DNA of 64,000 nucleotides. Source: Prorocentrum cordatum (taxonomy: Eukaryota > Sar > Dinophyceae > Prorocentrales > Prorocentraceae). Each line of letters begins with the position of its first letter. The first letter of the stretch is position 1. Below the pieces are notes generated by a model. That model made no database searches and was not told the DNA's origin. It was given only the letters and a program-made list of their open reading frames with translations. Location of the stretch: positions 348,750-412,749 of the forward strand of contig CAUYUJ010014354.1 of the NCBI GenBank assembly GCA_963575745.1, in the 5' to 3' direction. Position numbers and translations under genes: made by a program. Shown piece by piece: positions 43,142-53,180 of the stretch.

Positions 43142-44579
43142 TCATTCCTCGTGCCGCTTGGTGACGTCCTTCTTCCACTGAGAGGTCGTCTCCTGCCTGC
43201 TCTGCTGGTACTTGTCGTACTCGTCGCTGGCCCATTTCATCCTGAACTCCTCCTTCGCACGTGGGCCCTTGCAGCTAGTGTAGTCGGCCCGCAAGCTCTC
43301 GTTGTTGTCGACTGCCCGTTGCCAACGGCCTGCAATCGCATGCACTTTTCCAGTCGTAGGGACTTGGAAGCCCCGAGCTTTCACTGACTCCCAAAATTGC
43401 ATTTCTGCCGAAACGCCAGAAGCAAGCGTTTCCGTGTCGGCCGTGAACGCCTCTGGGGACTGCTCCTTGAGATCGTTGGTAGCCATGGTGGCGAGATCGA
43501 AGAGCATCCTGCTGGCGTTCGCTACGTTGGCGCTGGTGCGACCCATGATGTCGGTGGCGATGGTCTGCTTATCGGCGGTGTTGGCCGCCAAGAACTCGTC
43601 GAGGTCGTTCTTCTCCAACGCTGCCTGGCTGGTTGGCTGTGTGTGTGGGGGGGGGGGCGACCGCAAGGTGGGGGGCAGGGGGAGTATTTCTGCAGGAGGC
43701 ATCCTGGGAGGACGCGGAGTAGCTTCGGACCAGGAGATGGAACATGAGGAGGGAGATGAGGAGGATGAGGAGGAGGGGAGTAGGAGTAGGAGGAGGTGGA
43801 GCAAAAGGACAAGGTGAGGGAACATAATACTTACACCACGCATTACTCATGCACCCCATACATGCCTGCGAGAGCGCGCTCCTGCTCAGCTTGGCGAAGG
43901 CGCTCTCCAGGATCTCCTGCGGCTCACGCTGTAAAGCTGACACGTTTGCAAACCTACGCACCAACTAGAGGGCCCCCCAAAACTAAACTCCTCAAAACCA
44001 TCATCCTCGATCCTCCTCGTCACTACTCGTTACTTGGCGCCCCGTCTCCTTCTGCGCACCGATATCGAAGTTGCCAGTGCTGCCCTGGCCGCCCGCGGAC
44101 CAGTCCCCGCCATCCCAGTCCCAGGTCTCCTCGTTGTCCGTGCCGCTCCGACCGCCCCAGCCGTTGGAGTACCAGTCGTTGTGCTGCCACGCGTTCCAGC
44201 TCCAGTCCTGCCAGCCACAGGCCGATGCACTCGTGTCCCACCTGGCGGTTGGCTCAGCTGCTTCCCCGGTGGTTGGCTCCACGGAGCTTGCCGCCCCAGT
44301 GGTTGCTGCCTCGGGGGCCGAGCCCGTCGCCTCGGCGGCCTCCACGTGCTCGTCTACCTCCATGTCATTCTCTTCCTCCGTCGGCATGCCCCCCTCAACC
44401 TCGCCGCCGCCGCCCTCGGGCGCGTCGAACGGCACCCTGGGCGAGCTCTGTGCGCCAGCCCTGGCCAACTCCGAGACCGATAAACCATCCAAATCCTGCT
44501 CGGACAACATGGGCTCATCGCGAGGCGGTGAGTCATCAGACACAACGACTGGGCTCGAGGCGGCATTGGCAGTCAGCAT
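43142..44579 (-). CDS. Cargo gene C: acidic Trp/Gly-rich protein
   Basis: Three supported exons. 44,579-44,034 follows acceptor TTTTTCAG and encodes MLTANAASSPVVVSDD, an acidic stretch (EEENDMEVDEHVEAAEATG), then a Trp/Asn/Gly-rich region (WQDWSWNAWQHNDWYSNGW), and ends at donor GTAACG. 43,964 to about 43,830 encodes LVRRFANVSALQREPQEI and CMGCMSNA, ending at GTGTAAGT. About 43,625-43,142 encodes ALEKNDLDEFLAANTADKQ, FWESVKARGFQVPTTGKVHA and FRMKWASDEYDKYQQS, then stop. A further upstream exon may lie near 44,979-44,751 (donor GGGGTGATAT). No family recognised. Confidence 0.58.
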
Positions 44580-44589
44580 CTGAAAAATA

Positions 44590-45490
44590 AGAACGTTCGA
44601 GAGGTCTTTCGGTCGAACTGTGAACTTTTCGTGCTCTTCAAAAGCGTACTTCGTAGGCATACGTCACTTGTGCCAAGGAGGCTGCAGGGGGAGGAAGAGG
44701 AGGAGGAGGAGGAGGAGGAGGGTAAGGAAGAGGAGAGGTGGTGTATATCACCCCCCAACGCAGTCCATACAATATCAACTGTTTATCTGGCCCATGGAAT
44801 CCAGGCCTTGCGCGCAATGCAATGCGAGTGCAACCGAATTCCAAATTCCAAACAGTGCTTGCACAATCGTAAACGGTTTCAAAATGGTTTGAGTCCGAAC
44901 GAGCGTTAGGGGCAGCCATGAGGATATACAACCTGAGGGACAATACGCCTGGTGGTGGCGTGGCCGCTCCAACCGTCATAACTTCAGGGCGGGCGCAACC
45001 ATGTGAGCGACTATCGGCGGCGACCCCAATTGAACATTATTGCATTTAACACTGTGCTGAAACTCAGAGTAATGAGCAATGCTGGACGCAACATCGCACG
45101 CAATGCAAGCCCAAACGCCTGCCCCAGCAACGGCGGCGCATTTGCGTATCTGAAGACGCGTAGCCCATGCAAATCGCTCAAGCAAACGATACACCGCACT
45201 GCTCGCTGTCGCGCTCGACCAGCGCATGCAAACTAAAGAATAGAGCGGCAGAGCAGTACGCCTCCATTGTTATCCCTTCAGTCACCACCTCTATGCATCA
45301 TGCTCCCCTTTCCTAAACCCCCTCGCTCCACATGTTGTGTGTCGTTCATCCTTGCTTCCCCGCCATTTTTCCCCATCCTCCTCCTACTCCACCTCCTGCT
45401 CGTCATGCTCATCATGCCCATCCTTGCTGCCCCCTCCCCCATACTCATGGCAGATCCTCAGAGGCTAGAAACAAAGGCATCCGCGCAGAC
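44590..45490. other. Spacer between cargo genes C and D/E
   Basis: Contains a GAG/CTC tract (44,695-44,745) and a possible exon (44,751-44,979, minus). Otherwise nothing I can support. Confidence 0.4.
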
Positions 45491-45493
45491 CCG

Positions 45494-47584
45494 TCAGAAC
45501 TTCCAATCGTCGAACAGTGGGTCAGCTGCCCGCGGCAGCTTGTTAGCGACGAGCATCTTCGGCGTCGATGGCACGCGGTCATCATCGATGGGCGCAGCAG
45601 CAGGTTTCTTCATATCAGTAGGTGCGGTGGCTGGCGGAACGCCGAGTTGATGCTCAGGTGTCTCTGGCTCGGTCTTACCAGCTGGCCTCCTCTTCGACGA
45701 TGTCTGCTTCTCACAGGGGCCTATGCGATTGACCTTCCAGTCCTCGGCCCTCCTCTTGGCCTCGCTCTTGTCGTACTTGCCATCCGAGAAATCCCTGGCG
45801 AGTGTCGTCATGAAGGTGATGACCTCCTGGATGCTCTTGTCGTCCAGTGTGGTCACGACTATCTGCGCGACTTGTTCTGTTCTGCCGCCGACCATCTTCC
45901 TTTGGATCTGGATCATCCTGCTGTACTTGCGGCCCTTCTCCTTGTTCTCGCTCTCGATGTTGTTCCGAACGTTGACCTTGGACCCGTCCTTCTGCCAGAA
46001 CTCCTCGATGATGCGGTGGCCCTTCTCCTTGCCATCAGGCACGGCCTCGATCTGGGCAACCGTGATGTCCGCCAGCGTGACCTTCGTGCGGGAGCCATCT
46101 AACTCCGCGAAGTAGACGACTGCATTATCAGTCGGGAGTGCATCATCAGAAGGGCGCGTTGGCGCCCCCTCCGACGTCTGCTGGCCAATCTTGCGGATGG
46201 TGCCGTCGGTCTGCTTCCAAAGCCCCACGCGCACCACAGCCTGCTGAGAAGGATGTGAGTGAAGGTGAGGTTATGAGGTGGGATGCGAGGAGCGCCTGCA
46301 TATCTGGATGATACGTGTACTCGTAATTCACGAACTCGCTCTTCCCGCGGATCACGGCTTTCATCGTCCCCTCGGGCGGCGTGTCTTGCAACACCTCGTC
46401 CTCGCTACCTTCCGCCTCCGCCTCCTCCTCCGCCTCCGCGTCGGCCGATTCACCTGGAGCCTCCGCCTCGGCCACATCACTGGGAGCCGCCGCCTCCTCC
46501 GCCGCCGCCGAACCGCTCGCACAGCTGCTTGCAGATCCAGTGGGAACCGCCGCTCCATCGCCAGCGACGCCATCAGCCGCATCACGTGCACTGTGGTCCT
46601 TAAGGGCATCAGAAAGCATTTGATCCTACAGTCACCCCCTATGGTTTTCCAACGCGTTCCATCGCGTTTCCAACGCTCGCGTTGGAATACAATGGAACGC
46701 ATTGGAAATCCATAGGGTACACCTGCAGCCTAAAGGGATAAGCAATACCTTCAACGCCTCGTTGCTAGTCTGAGGGGTCCCCCTCCACCTCCTCCACCTC
46801 CTCCACCTCGTCTTCCACATCGCCCCCATCCTCATCCGTTTCACCCCCTCCCCCCCACTCATCCACCCCCTCGTTGGCGCAAAAGTGATGGGGGGGCGAC
46901 CCTCGTCGGCAGAAGCTGGGCGTGCGTTTCGTCGATGCCCCGAAACCCAGGCACGAGAACAATTCCCAAACGGATTCAATATCAATCAACAAGGGGCCGA
47001 TTGCAAGTACTGGGTGGATGTATGTAGGCTTGAACGTTGAACGCGTTTACCCCCCAGCGTTGGAAGTCATTGGAGCTGTCTTGGATAACCTTCATGTGGG
47101 CCTTCATCCAGTCGACGATCTTCTTGGTCGGCGTCGACTTGTACTTGTTCACCATCTGCTGGACGTCCCGCATCATTGCTCGCAAGCGGCTGGCCTGGCT
47201 CTGAGCCCACCCACTGGCTTCATCAGCGAGGTGCCACGCCGACCCCTTCCTCGTCGCCAGCTCCCTGAACGCGACCCAAGCGCACTTGGGCGTCATGCTC
47301 CCGTTGGGGAACAGCACCCGCAGCTCCAGGAGGAGCTCCTCGTGCTTCTTCAACACCTCCGTCGCCATCGGGCCAGAGTTCGTCTCCCTGTACGAAAATT
47401 TCATAGCTGACAGAATGTGTTTCTCGAGCACATCGGCAACCGCCACAATATCGGCTGTGCCGTGCGTTCGGCCCCGCTTGGCCGGATGACCTCCATCGCT
47501 GTCGTCGTCGTCGGCGGCAGCCGCCGCCGCCCTGCGCGGCGCGACCGCGGGCGCCGCTGCAGGGCGCTTCCTGGGCGGCGCCAT
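45494..47584 (-). CDS. Cargo gene D/E: four-exon protein starting near the right end
   Basis: ATG at 47,584, 488 bp inside the right terminus. Exon 1 (47,584-47,051) starts MAPPRKRPAAAP, a nuclear-localisation-like basic stretch, with acidic DDDDSDGG and then VADVLEKHILSAMKFSY, LLELRVLFPNGSMTPKCAW and QQMVNKYKSTPTKKIVDWMK; donor GTAAAC. Exon 2 (46,769-46,749) is a 21-nt microexon, TSNEALK. Exon 3 (46,625-46,296): DQMLSDALKDHSARDAADG, a Glu/Ala-rich run and EFVNYEYTYHPDMQ; donor GC. Exon 4 (46,240-45,494): AVVRVGLWKQTDGTIRKIGQ, VAQIVVTTLDDKSIQEVITF and PLFDDWKF, then stop. All junctions are phase 0, which supports the model. About 540 residues. Function unknown. Confidence 0.62.
46630..46716. 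repeat. Near-perfect TTCCAACG hairpin
   Basis: CCCCTATGGTTTTCCAACGC at the left pairs with GCATTGGAAATCCATAGGG at the right, with a short CTCG loop between CCAACG and CGTTGG. It lies in the intron between the microexon and exon 3 of gene D/E. Confidence 0.92.
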
Positions 47585-47989
47585 GCTGTCGTAGAGGAGC
47601 TACGCAGGGCTTGGGCAGCACACGTGCCAGACGTATCTGAGCCGCGCCGCTCTGGGCGACACGCGACACGACGAGACCGTTCGCCAATGCCAAACCTCGA
47701 AGCTGCAACCATGGGTTATCAAGAACTTGCTGGGGGGAAGGGGCTCTATCTCGAAATGCACGCGCGCGCATGCGCACTGCAATCCTCCAGCCCCATTCGG
47801 GCGTGTAGGCGTGATAACGCGGCTGTAACCATGATAGCTCAAGCCGATTTTGTCTGAACGTTACTATGAACCCCCAGACAACACATCATACTACCTACGA
47901 AACGCGTACATGATGATGGTTATGACGATGATGAGATGCGAAAAGTAGGGTGATAATGCTTTTTGATGAGTTTTGAATGAAAGCCATGG

Positions 47990-48043
47990 ATGGGATCTTG
48001 GAGCAAGATCCCAAGTGCATTGCAAGATCCCAAGAGAGTGGGC
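47990..48043 (-). repeat. Right subterminal GGGATCTTGC repeats
   Basis: On the minus strand TTGGGATCTTGC occurs twice, and a third copy forms a hairpin (stem TGGGATCTTG, 3-nt loop, at 47,991-48,013). They match the left subterminal repeat and the inner TIR. Confidence 0.8.
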
Positions 48044-48072
48044 TCTTAACGCAAGATCCTGAGGACCACTGG
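48044..48072 (-). repeat. Right terminal inverted repeat
   Basis: Ends GATCCTGAGGACCACTGG. Its complement equals 34,811-34,839 with no mismatch over 29 bp; the next base differs. Confidence 0.92.
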
Positions 48073-48076
48073 GGCC
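48073..48076. repeat. Candidate target-site duplication GGCC, right
   Basis: GGCC followed by TAGGCGACCTC, where retrotransposon ORF1 coding resumes (GGC CTA GGC GAC = GLGD). Confidence 0.7.
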
Positions 48077-48640
48077 TAGGCGACCTCTCGCAAACCACCG
48101 AGCGGTTGAAGAGCAAATTGGCGTCGCTTTCAGGTCCCACCCCGTCCAACACATACAGCAAATAAGCTTTTAGCGGAGTCATGTTCGCAAAGTTCCTCAG
48201 CACGGACACGCGCGACAAGGCCGCGGAGCTGCGTCGCAAGGCAAGCTGCGCGAACGACGACAAGAAGATCTGGGCCACCGAAGACCGCTCTGCGCCAGAG
48301 CGTGCCGCCCGGAACTACTGTCTTGGTCTCAAGCGCTTCTTGAAGGGCGAATGGGAGAGCCCGCGCAACATTTCAGTCAGCAGCGAGGCGCCTTACACTG
48401 TGACTGCGGGGGGCGAGCACGCGCTCACAGCTAAGGTCGCGGGGGGCAGTGTGGAATACGAGTGGCAGAGCGAGTGGGCCACCTGGTCCGAGCTACACGG
48501 CAACCCGCTGATCAAGGACCTCGCTAAGAAGTCAGACGACCTCCTCCAGCGCGCATCCCAAGGTCGCGAAGGGAATCCAAAAGGAAGGGCCAAGGGGCGC
48601 GGGCCCCATTGGGAAGCAAGGCATATGAGCAAAGTTTCAC
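48077..48640 (+). CDS. Retrotransposon ORF1, 3' half
   Basis: In frame with 34,810 after removal of the insertion: LGDLSQTTERLKSKLASLSG and PTPSNTYSK, an in-frame TAA at about 48,163, then AFSGVMFAKFLSTDTRDKA, RRKASCANDDKKIWATED, RAARNYCLGLKRFLKGEW and a basic GNPKGRAKGRG end. The internal stop shows that ORF1 is damaged independently of the insertion. Confidence 0.7.
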
Positions 48641-48834
48641 CCGTTTCACCGGTAGTCGGCCTTACTGCCAATATGAACCACGAGTTGTTGAGAATTCGCC
48701 CGCGCAAACACGTGCCCGCAGCGGCCGGCAATGCCGCTGCCTATCTTTACCTTGCTCCCCAACGTCCCACCAGAGCTGAGGAAGCACTTCGTTTTCGCGG
48801 GGGCCCCCGTCGCCCGCGTTCTCGGCTGCTCCGG

Positions 48835-49925
48835 GCGGCGCCCTGGAACGCGGAGGGCTCCGCGGACGCAACGCAGCTGGAGCTGGACTGGCACGCGGTT
48901 CAGCTCAGCATCGACATTCTGTGCATCCAGGAGACGCGCAAGGCAGGTTGCGATTATCACGTTTCTGATGGAGGTTCCCCCGCCGTTTCCTTCGGCGCCG
49001 CCGGCGCCGACCAGGAGGAGACGGCCGGAGTTGGGTTCATAGTTGCCCCTCATCTTCGCAACAGCGTGGTTGGATTCAGACAAAAGACAACACGCATGGC
49101 GCACTTGAAGTTACGGGTGGTTGGTGGCAAAGTTGTGGTCTGTAGCGCATATGCCCCGCGCAGCGGCGAACTCTTCGAGCGCCGGCAGGCCTTCTACAAC
49201 AACCTCAGTGCTTTCCTGTCTGGTGTATCTTCGCACGGGCCACTTTTGGTCCTGGGAAACTTCAATGCTCGGCATCATCGTCGCTTCCCACAGGAGGAGG
49301 GCATCATGGGGCCATGTGCTCGGCAACCCTGCGGCTGCATGCAATCCGCCTTCCAACCGTAGTCTGCCAGCAGAGCTTTGAACCAGACGCAAACTGTTCA
49401 TCGGCAACGCAGCCTTCGATCAACCAGCAGACCGGCAGATCACGTGTCATAACGTTGGGGGGAAGCCGTCTGGCGCCCCCGCGCCATATAATTTTGGACA
49501 GGTCGACTTTCTGTTGTTGTCAAAGGATTGGCTGGGCAGTCTGAAAGACATTACATGTGACCGGCGGCGCACTTTGGCGTCGCACCATTTTCTGGTCTAC
49601 GCAGATCTAGACGTGCATGTCCCAAAGGAGTCGCGACAACAGCCAATTCCCCGGCGAGACCTGCGCGCCCTCCGCCCCCCTGGGACATCTAACCGGTTTG
49701 CCGCGGCGTTCGCCGATCGCACAGAGGAGCTGGAAAACAGCATGCCGGTATCGACGGCATCCGACATCGACGCTCTCACGAAAGAGTCGTTCGCCACGGC
49801 TGCGCTTGCGATCCCTGCCCAGACGGCTACGCCGCGGAGACCGTGGGTCTCTGACCTCGCAATGGACATCATCAAAGCACGCACAGCCGCCAGGCGCCGC
49901 GGGGACGTGGACACAGAGAGACGGT
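48835..49925 (+). CDS. Endonuclease (EEP) domain of the retrotransposon
   Basis: The exonuclease-endonuclease-phosphatase fold nicks target DNA for target-primed reverse transcription. Visible motifs: WNAEG (strand 1), ILCIQETRKAG (catalytic Gln-Glu), VVVCSAYAPRSG, LLVLGNFNARHH (usual GDFN with Asp replaced by Asn), and RRTLASHHFLVYADL for the terminal SDH-type His. The frame breaks near 49,310 and resumes as LFIGNAAFDQPADRQ and FGQVDFLLLSKDWLGSL. A linker follows (SDLAMDIIKARTAARRRGD) to a stop at about 49,925. Confidence 0.75.
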
Positions 49926-49936
49926 AAAATCAGCAA

Positions 49937-51724
49937 GTGAAGGCGTCTGCGAAGAGAGACCGTGCAGAGCGGTTGGAACGCATTCTCGCCACTGGAGACT
50001 GGGGGCAAATTCGCAAATTGCGGCTGGGGGTTGCGCCTAGGCAAAGGCGGATGCGGGACATGCACGGCAAGCTTATTGATTCAGATTCCCGTCGAGATAC
50101 AATGGCTGATTACCTCAGCAGCGTGCAGTGGGCGGCGCGAGACACATCGCCTATGCAGGCAAACATGCTGGGGCCTTCGCTCCCCGTGGAAGTCGGGCCC
50201 AGTCAAGACTGGGAAGTCGTCGAGGCAGCAAGGGCGATGAGACGGGAAAAAGCTTGCGGATCAGACGAAATCCCTGGGGATTTTGAAAGCCAAGATGTCG
50301 CCCGGACTCGCCGGCGCAAGCTTGGCCACCGCGCTATGCCAGAAATGCTGGGAAGACGGTAACATCCCAGAAGGCTGGCGCGAGTCGCTGGTGACCACCA
50401 TCTTCAAGAAGGGCGATCCTTCCCTTTACGGGAACTACGGGCCCATCTGCTTGCTGCAGGCCGGTTGCAAACTTTTAGCAGCAATACTCTTGCGCCGCTT
50501 GAAGAGGACAGGGGCGGATAACACAATCTGGCGGACGCAGTTCGGGATCAAGTCAAAGCGCGGCACAAATGACGCGATCTTCATTGCGAGGCGCAGACTG
50601 GAGGAGGCATTCGCGCGGACTGAGAAGCCGCATGTGTTCCTCGCGCTGGATTGGGCCAAGGCTTTCGACAGTGTCATGCCCGACGCTCTCATAGCAGCCC
50701 TGCGCCGATTCGGGCTACCAGGCAAAATGCTGGACATCGTCCAGACGATCTACTCTGACCGGCTTTTCGCTGTTCGCGATGCGGGCAGGACGTCAGGGCA
50801 GCGAGAGCAGTGGGCGGGCATCTGCCAGGGCTGTCCTCTGTCGCCGCTCTTCTTCGCCGTTTTGATGACCGTCCTCCTCTGGGGCGCGAAGAACGCGCTC
50901 GGTTACCTGGCCGGGCGCGTCAGTGACCTGGTATACGCGGACGACACCTTGATTGTGGTTTCCAGCGCTGCGGGTGCGGAGGAGCACATGAAGGCCACCG
51001 CAGACGCCGGAGCTCATTTTGGATTTTGACGTGAAGCTCGAGCTCATGGCCACTGGGTGCAACGCCCATGCTATACTTAAGCCTGACGGCGACCCAATCC
51101 CGCAGAAGACGAGCATGATATACCTGGGAAGCGTCTTGACATTGGATGGTTCTGTGGGTGCAGAATTGAGCCGGCGGCTCGGCCGAACCAGGTCAGAATT
51201 CTATTATTTACAGCGTGCTTGGTCTCATTCTTCTGTCTACCAAGAGAAAGACCAACGTGTACTTTGCGTGCGTCGAGTCGACGCTGCTGTACAGCCTCCA
51301 CAAATCTTGGTTACGTCAGCACGAACTGGCCAGATTGAATGTTTTTCAGGCGCGGCGCCTGCGGAGAATCCTCGGCATCGGGCATTCTAATGTCAGTCGA
51401 GTCACCAACGCCGCAGTGTTGCAGCGAGCCGGACGCGGCAAGCTCAGCGGACCTCTTGCTGCGACGGCAGTTGATCCTGTTCGGGGAAATCGCACGCAAG
51501 GCCGACGACCATCCTGTCCGAATGGCTGTCTTCCAGCCTCCTTCCTGTGAGCTGACGCAGGCGCCCGGCCGCCCCGGAAGAGGGGCAGGCCCTGGCAGGC
51601 GTGGGCAGCAGAATTGTCTAAGCATGCTAAGCAGATGTGTCGTAATTATGGTTGGAACTTTTCGGGTTTGGGCACCTGTCCAGCGGAAACCTGGAAACCA
51701 GCGGTGCGCAAATATACTGTGTAG
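49937..51724 (+). CDS. Reverse transcriptase and C-terminal domain (ORF2)
   Basis: Pre-RT text ARAMRREKACGSDEIPG breaks frame near 50,275 and continues ILKAKMSPGLAG. RT signatures: GNYGPICLLQAGCKLLAAIL (usual NYRPISL), FLALDWAKAFDSVMPD (motif A), GICQGCPLSPLFFAVL (motif B), LVYADDTLIVV (motif C, YADD at 50,934-50,945), and MIYLGSVLTLDGSV (thumb). After a stop at about 51,028 and more frame changes come LNVFQARRLRRILGIGHSNV, LILFGEIARKADDHPVRMA, and the end CRNYGWNFSGLGTCPAETW to TAG at 51,722. Catalytic residues are intact, but the ORF is broken at three or more points. Confidence 0.82.
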
Positions 51725-51766
51725 CGCACGCTCGTGCCTTTGCTCATGTGCCTACGGACACGCGGC

Positions 51767-51786
51767 TTCATTCATTCATTCATTCC
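51767..51786 (+). repeat. TTCA tetranucleotide tail of the LINE
   Basis: Four to five TTCA repeats, 43 bp after the ORF2 stop. Short tandem-repeat tails are known in several non-LTR clades. Confidence 0.65.
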
Positions 51787-51899
51787 TACCCCCTCCCCGG
51801 GACCTGGACGAGCCGGTCGCGGGTAATGGCAGCGCCCAAAAAGACCTCGGCGAGTAAGCCACAATTATTGGTTTTACCATAATTTTGGCTCCAGTGTGG

Positions 51900-52640
51900 C
51901 ATCTTGGGGGGGCAACCGTAATTGAAACTCCCCTCTTCTTTGATCGGTTTCCGCCAAGATGGCCCTAAGAAGCGTCCAGAAGGCCCCAAGAGGTCCCAAG
52001 ATGGCCCCAAGATGGCCCCAAGAGGCCATAAAGAGGACCTCGGGAGGCCCCCAAGAGGACCCCAAGCGGCCCCCCCCCCGAGGCACCCAAGACGCCCAAG
52101 AGCCCCCAAGAACCGCCAAGAGGCCCCCAAGACGTCCCAAGAGGCCACCAAGAAGCGCCGAAGAGATACCCCAAGAGGCTCCGAGCGGAATCCAGGAGAA
52201 CTCTGGCCCTGTTGTTTGCCCTCCTCCTCCTGCTCCTCCTCCTCCTCCTCCTCATCATCATCCTATTCATCCTCCTTCTCGCTCCAAATCGGCCCCAAAG
52301 GCTCCAACGATCCCCCAAAGAGGCCTCCAAGAGGGTCCCGAAACGGGCCAAAGAGGGTCCGAAGACGGCCACAAGACGCCTGCAAGTCGGCCCAAGAGGC
52401 CCCCAAGAGGGCTCCAAGAGCGTGCCCAGATAGGAGAACCAACGGACAGTTCGAGCCCTCGGCCCCGAGCGGCAAGAGGCCCCCGAGGGGGCCAAAACAG
52501 GTTCCACTACGCCCTCAAGAGGCCCCCCTAGAAGTCCCAAGAGGGTCCCAAGAGGCCTCCAAGATGCTCCCAAGGGCCCCAAAAACTGCCCCCCAGAGGC
52601 CTCCGAGAGCGCTCCAAAGAGAACCCAAACAGAATCCCTG
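51900..52640 (-). repeat. Class L block, inverted
   Basis: CCCCAAGAGGCC and GGCCCCAAGATGGCC repeats. Includes a CTCCTC tract (52,215-52,265) and a CTTCTTTGATCG core (51,934-51,945) whose complement recurs at 55,650 within a plus-oriented class L block. Confidence 0.85.
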
Positions 52641-52656
52641 AGGACTCTGACCCACG

Positions 52657-52660
52657 TCAG

Positions 52661-52728
<68 letters not shown>

Positions 52729-52735
52729 CCGTCCC
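52657..52735. repeat. CGT/GTC trinucleotide microsatellite
   Basis: GTCGTC repeats interrupted by CGCCGTC. The poly-Arg frame on the minus strand is an artefact. Confidence 0.95.
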
Positions 52736-52769
52736 CCTTCAGGGACCGTGAAAATCAAGCATGCAGAAG

Positions 52770-53180
52770 CATCGTCCCCTCCCCTCCTTTCCCCTCCCCC
52801 TCCCCCACCTCCCCCACCCCCTCCACCGTCTCCTCCTCCTCTTCCGCAATGCCTCCTCCTCCTCCTCCTCCCTCCCTCTACCCCCTCCCTCGCTGGTGCG
52901 GACACGAAGCAGCCGAGGAGGCGAGGGAGGCAGAATGGAGGGGAGGGGGGAGGGAGAAGGGGGGAGGGCGAGGGGGAAAGATGTGAAAGGGAAGCAGGGG
53001 GAGGAGGATGACGGAGAAAGGAGAGGGAAGGGATGGAGAGGAGAGAAACGGGGAGGAAGGGCAGAAGGAGGAACGAAAAAGGCGAGAGAGGGACAACTGA
53101 AGGGAGGGCGAAGGGGGGAAAGAGGGGAACAGGGAAGCAGGAGGAGGAGAGGGAACAGGACAAGACAATATTGCATATGA
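52770..53180. repeat. Pyrimidine- then purine-rich low-complexity tracts
   Basis: CCTCCCC-rich text to about 52,890, then GGGAGGG/GAGAAAGG-rich text to about 53,165. Confidence 0.8.

Larger units (their letters stand above)
34811..48072 (-). mobile_element. 13.26-kb terminal-inverted-repeat element with cargo genes
   Basis: Bounded by a perfect 29-bp inverted repeat and GGCC duplications, and inserted in a retrotransposon ORF1. It encodes on the minus strand, from the right end inward: an acidic multi-exon protein with a basic N-terminus, a Trp/Gly-rich multi-exon protein, a Lys/Ala-repeat protein, a DDE-like transposase and one further exon. Class L repeats and ~88-bp arrays, abundant on both sides, are absent inside. 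TTCCAACG repeats occur only inside. I interpret it as a class II transposon. The transposase resembles the CACTA/Plavaka/KDZ grade, but the ends (CCAGTGG...) are not the classical CACTA. Confidence 0.82.
48073..51786 (+). mobile_element. LINE-type retrotransposon, 3' part
   Basis: Continuation of the element whose 5' ORF1 lies at 34.2-34.8 kb. Contains the rest of ORF1, an apurinic-type endonuclease, a reverse transcriptase, a C-terminal domain and a TTCA-repeat tail. All on the plus strand, with several stops and frame breaks, so it is a decayed copy. Confidence 0.85.

Noticed and set aside
34811-48072. Interpretation as an intron of ORF1 rather than a transposon
   Set aside because: The borders CC...GG are not GT/GC-AG, the segment encodes its own transposase on the opposite strand, and it has long perfect inverted repeats.
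51880-51900. Second spliced-leader relict (ACCATAATTTTGGCTCCAG)
   Set aside because: Needs an insertion and several substitutions to match, lacks the CCGTAG start, and has no gene behind it.
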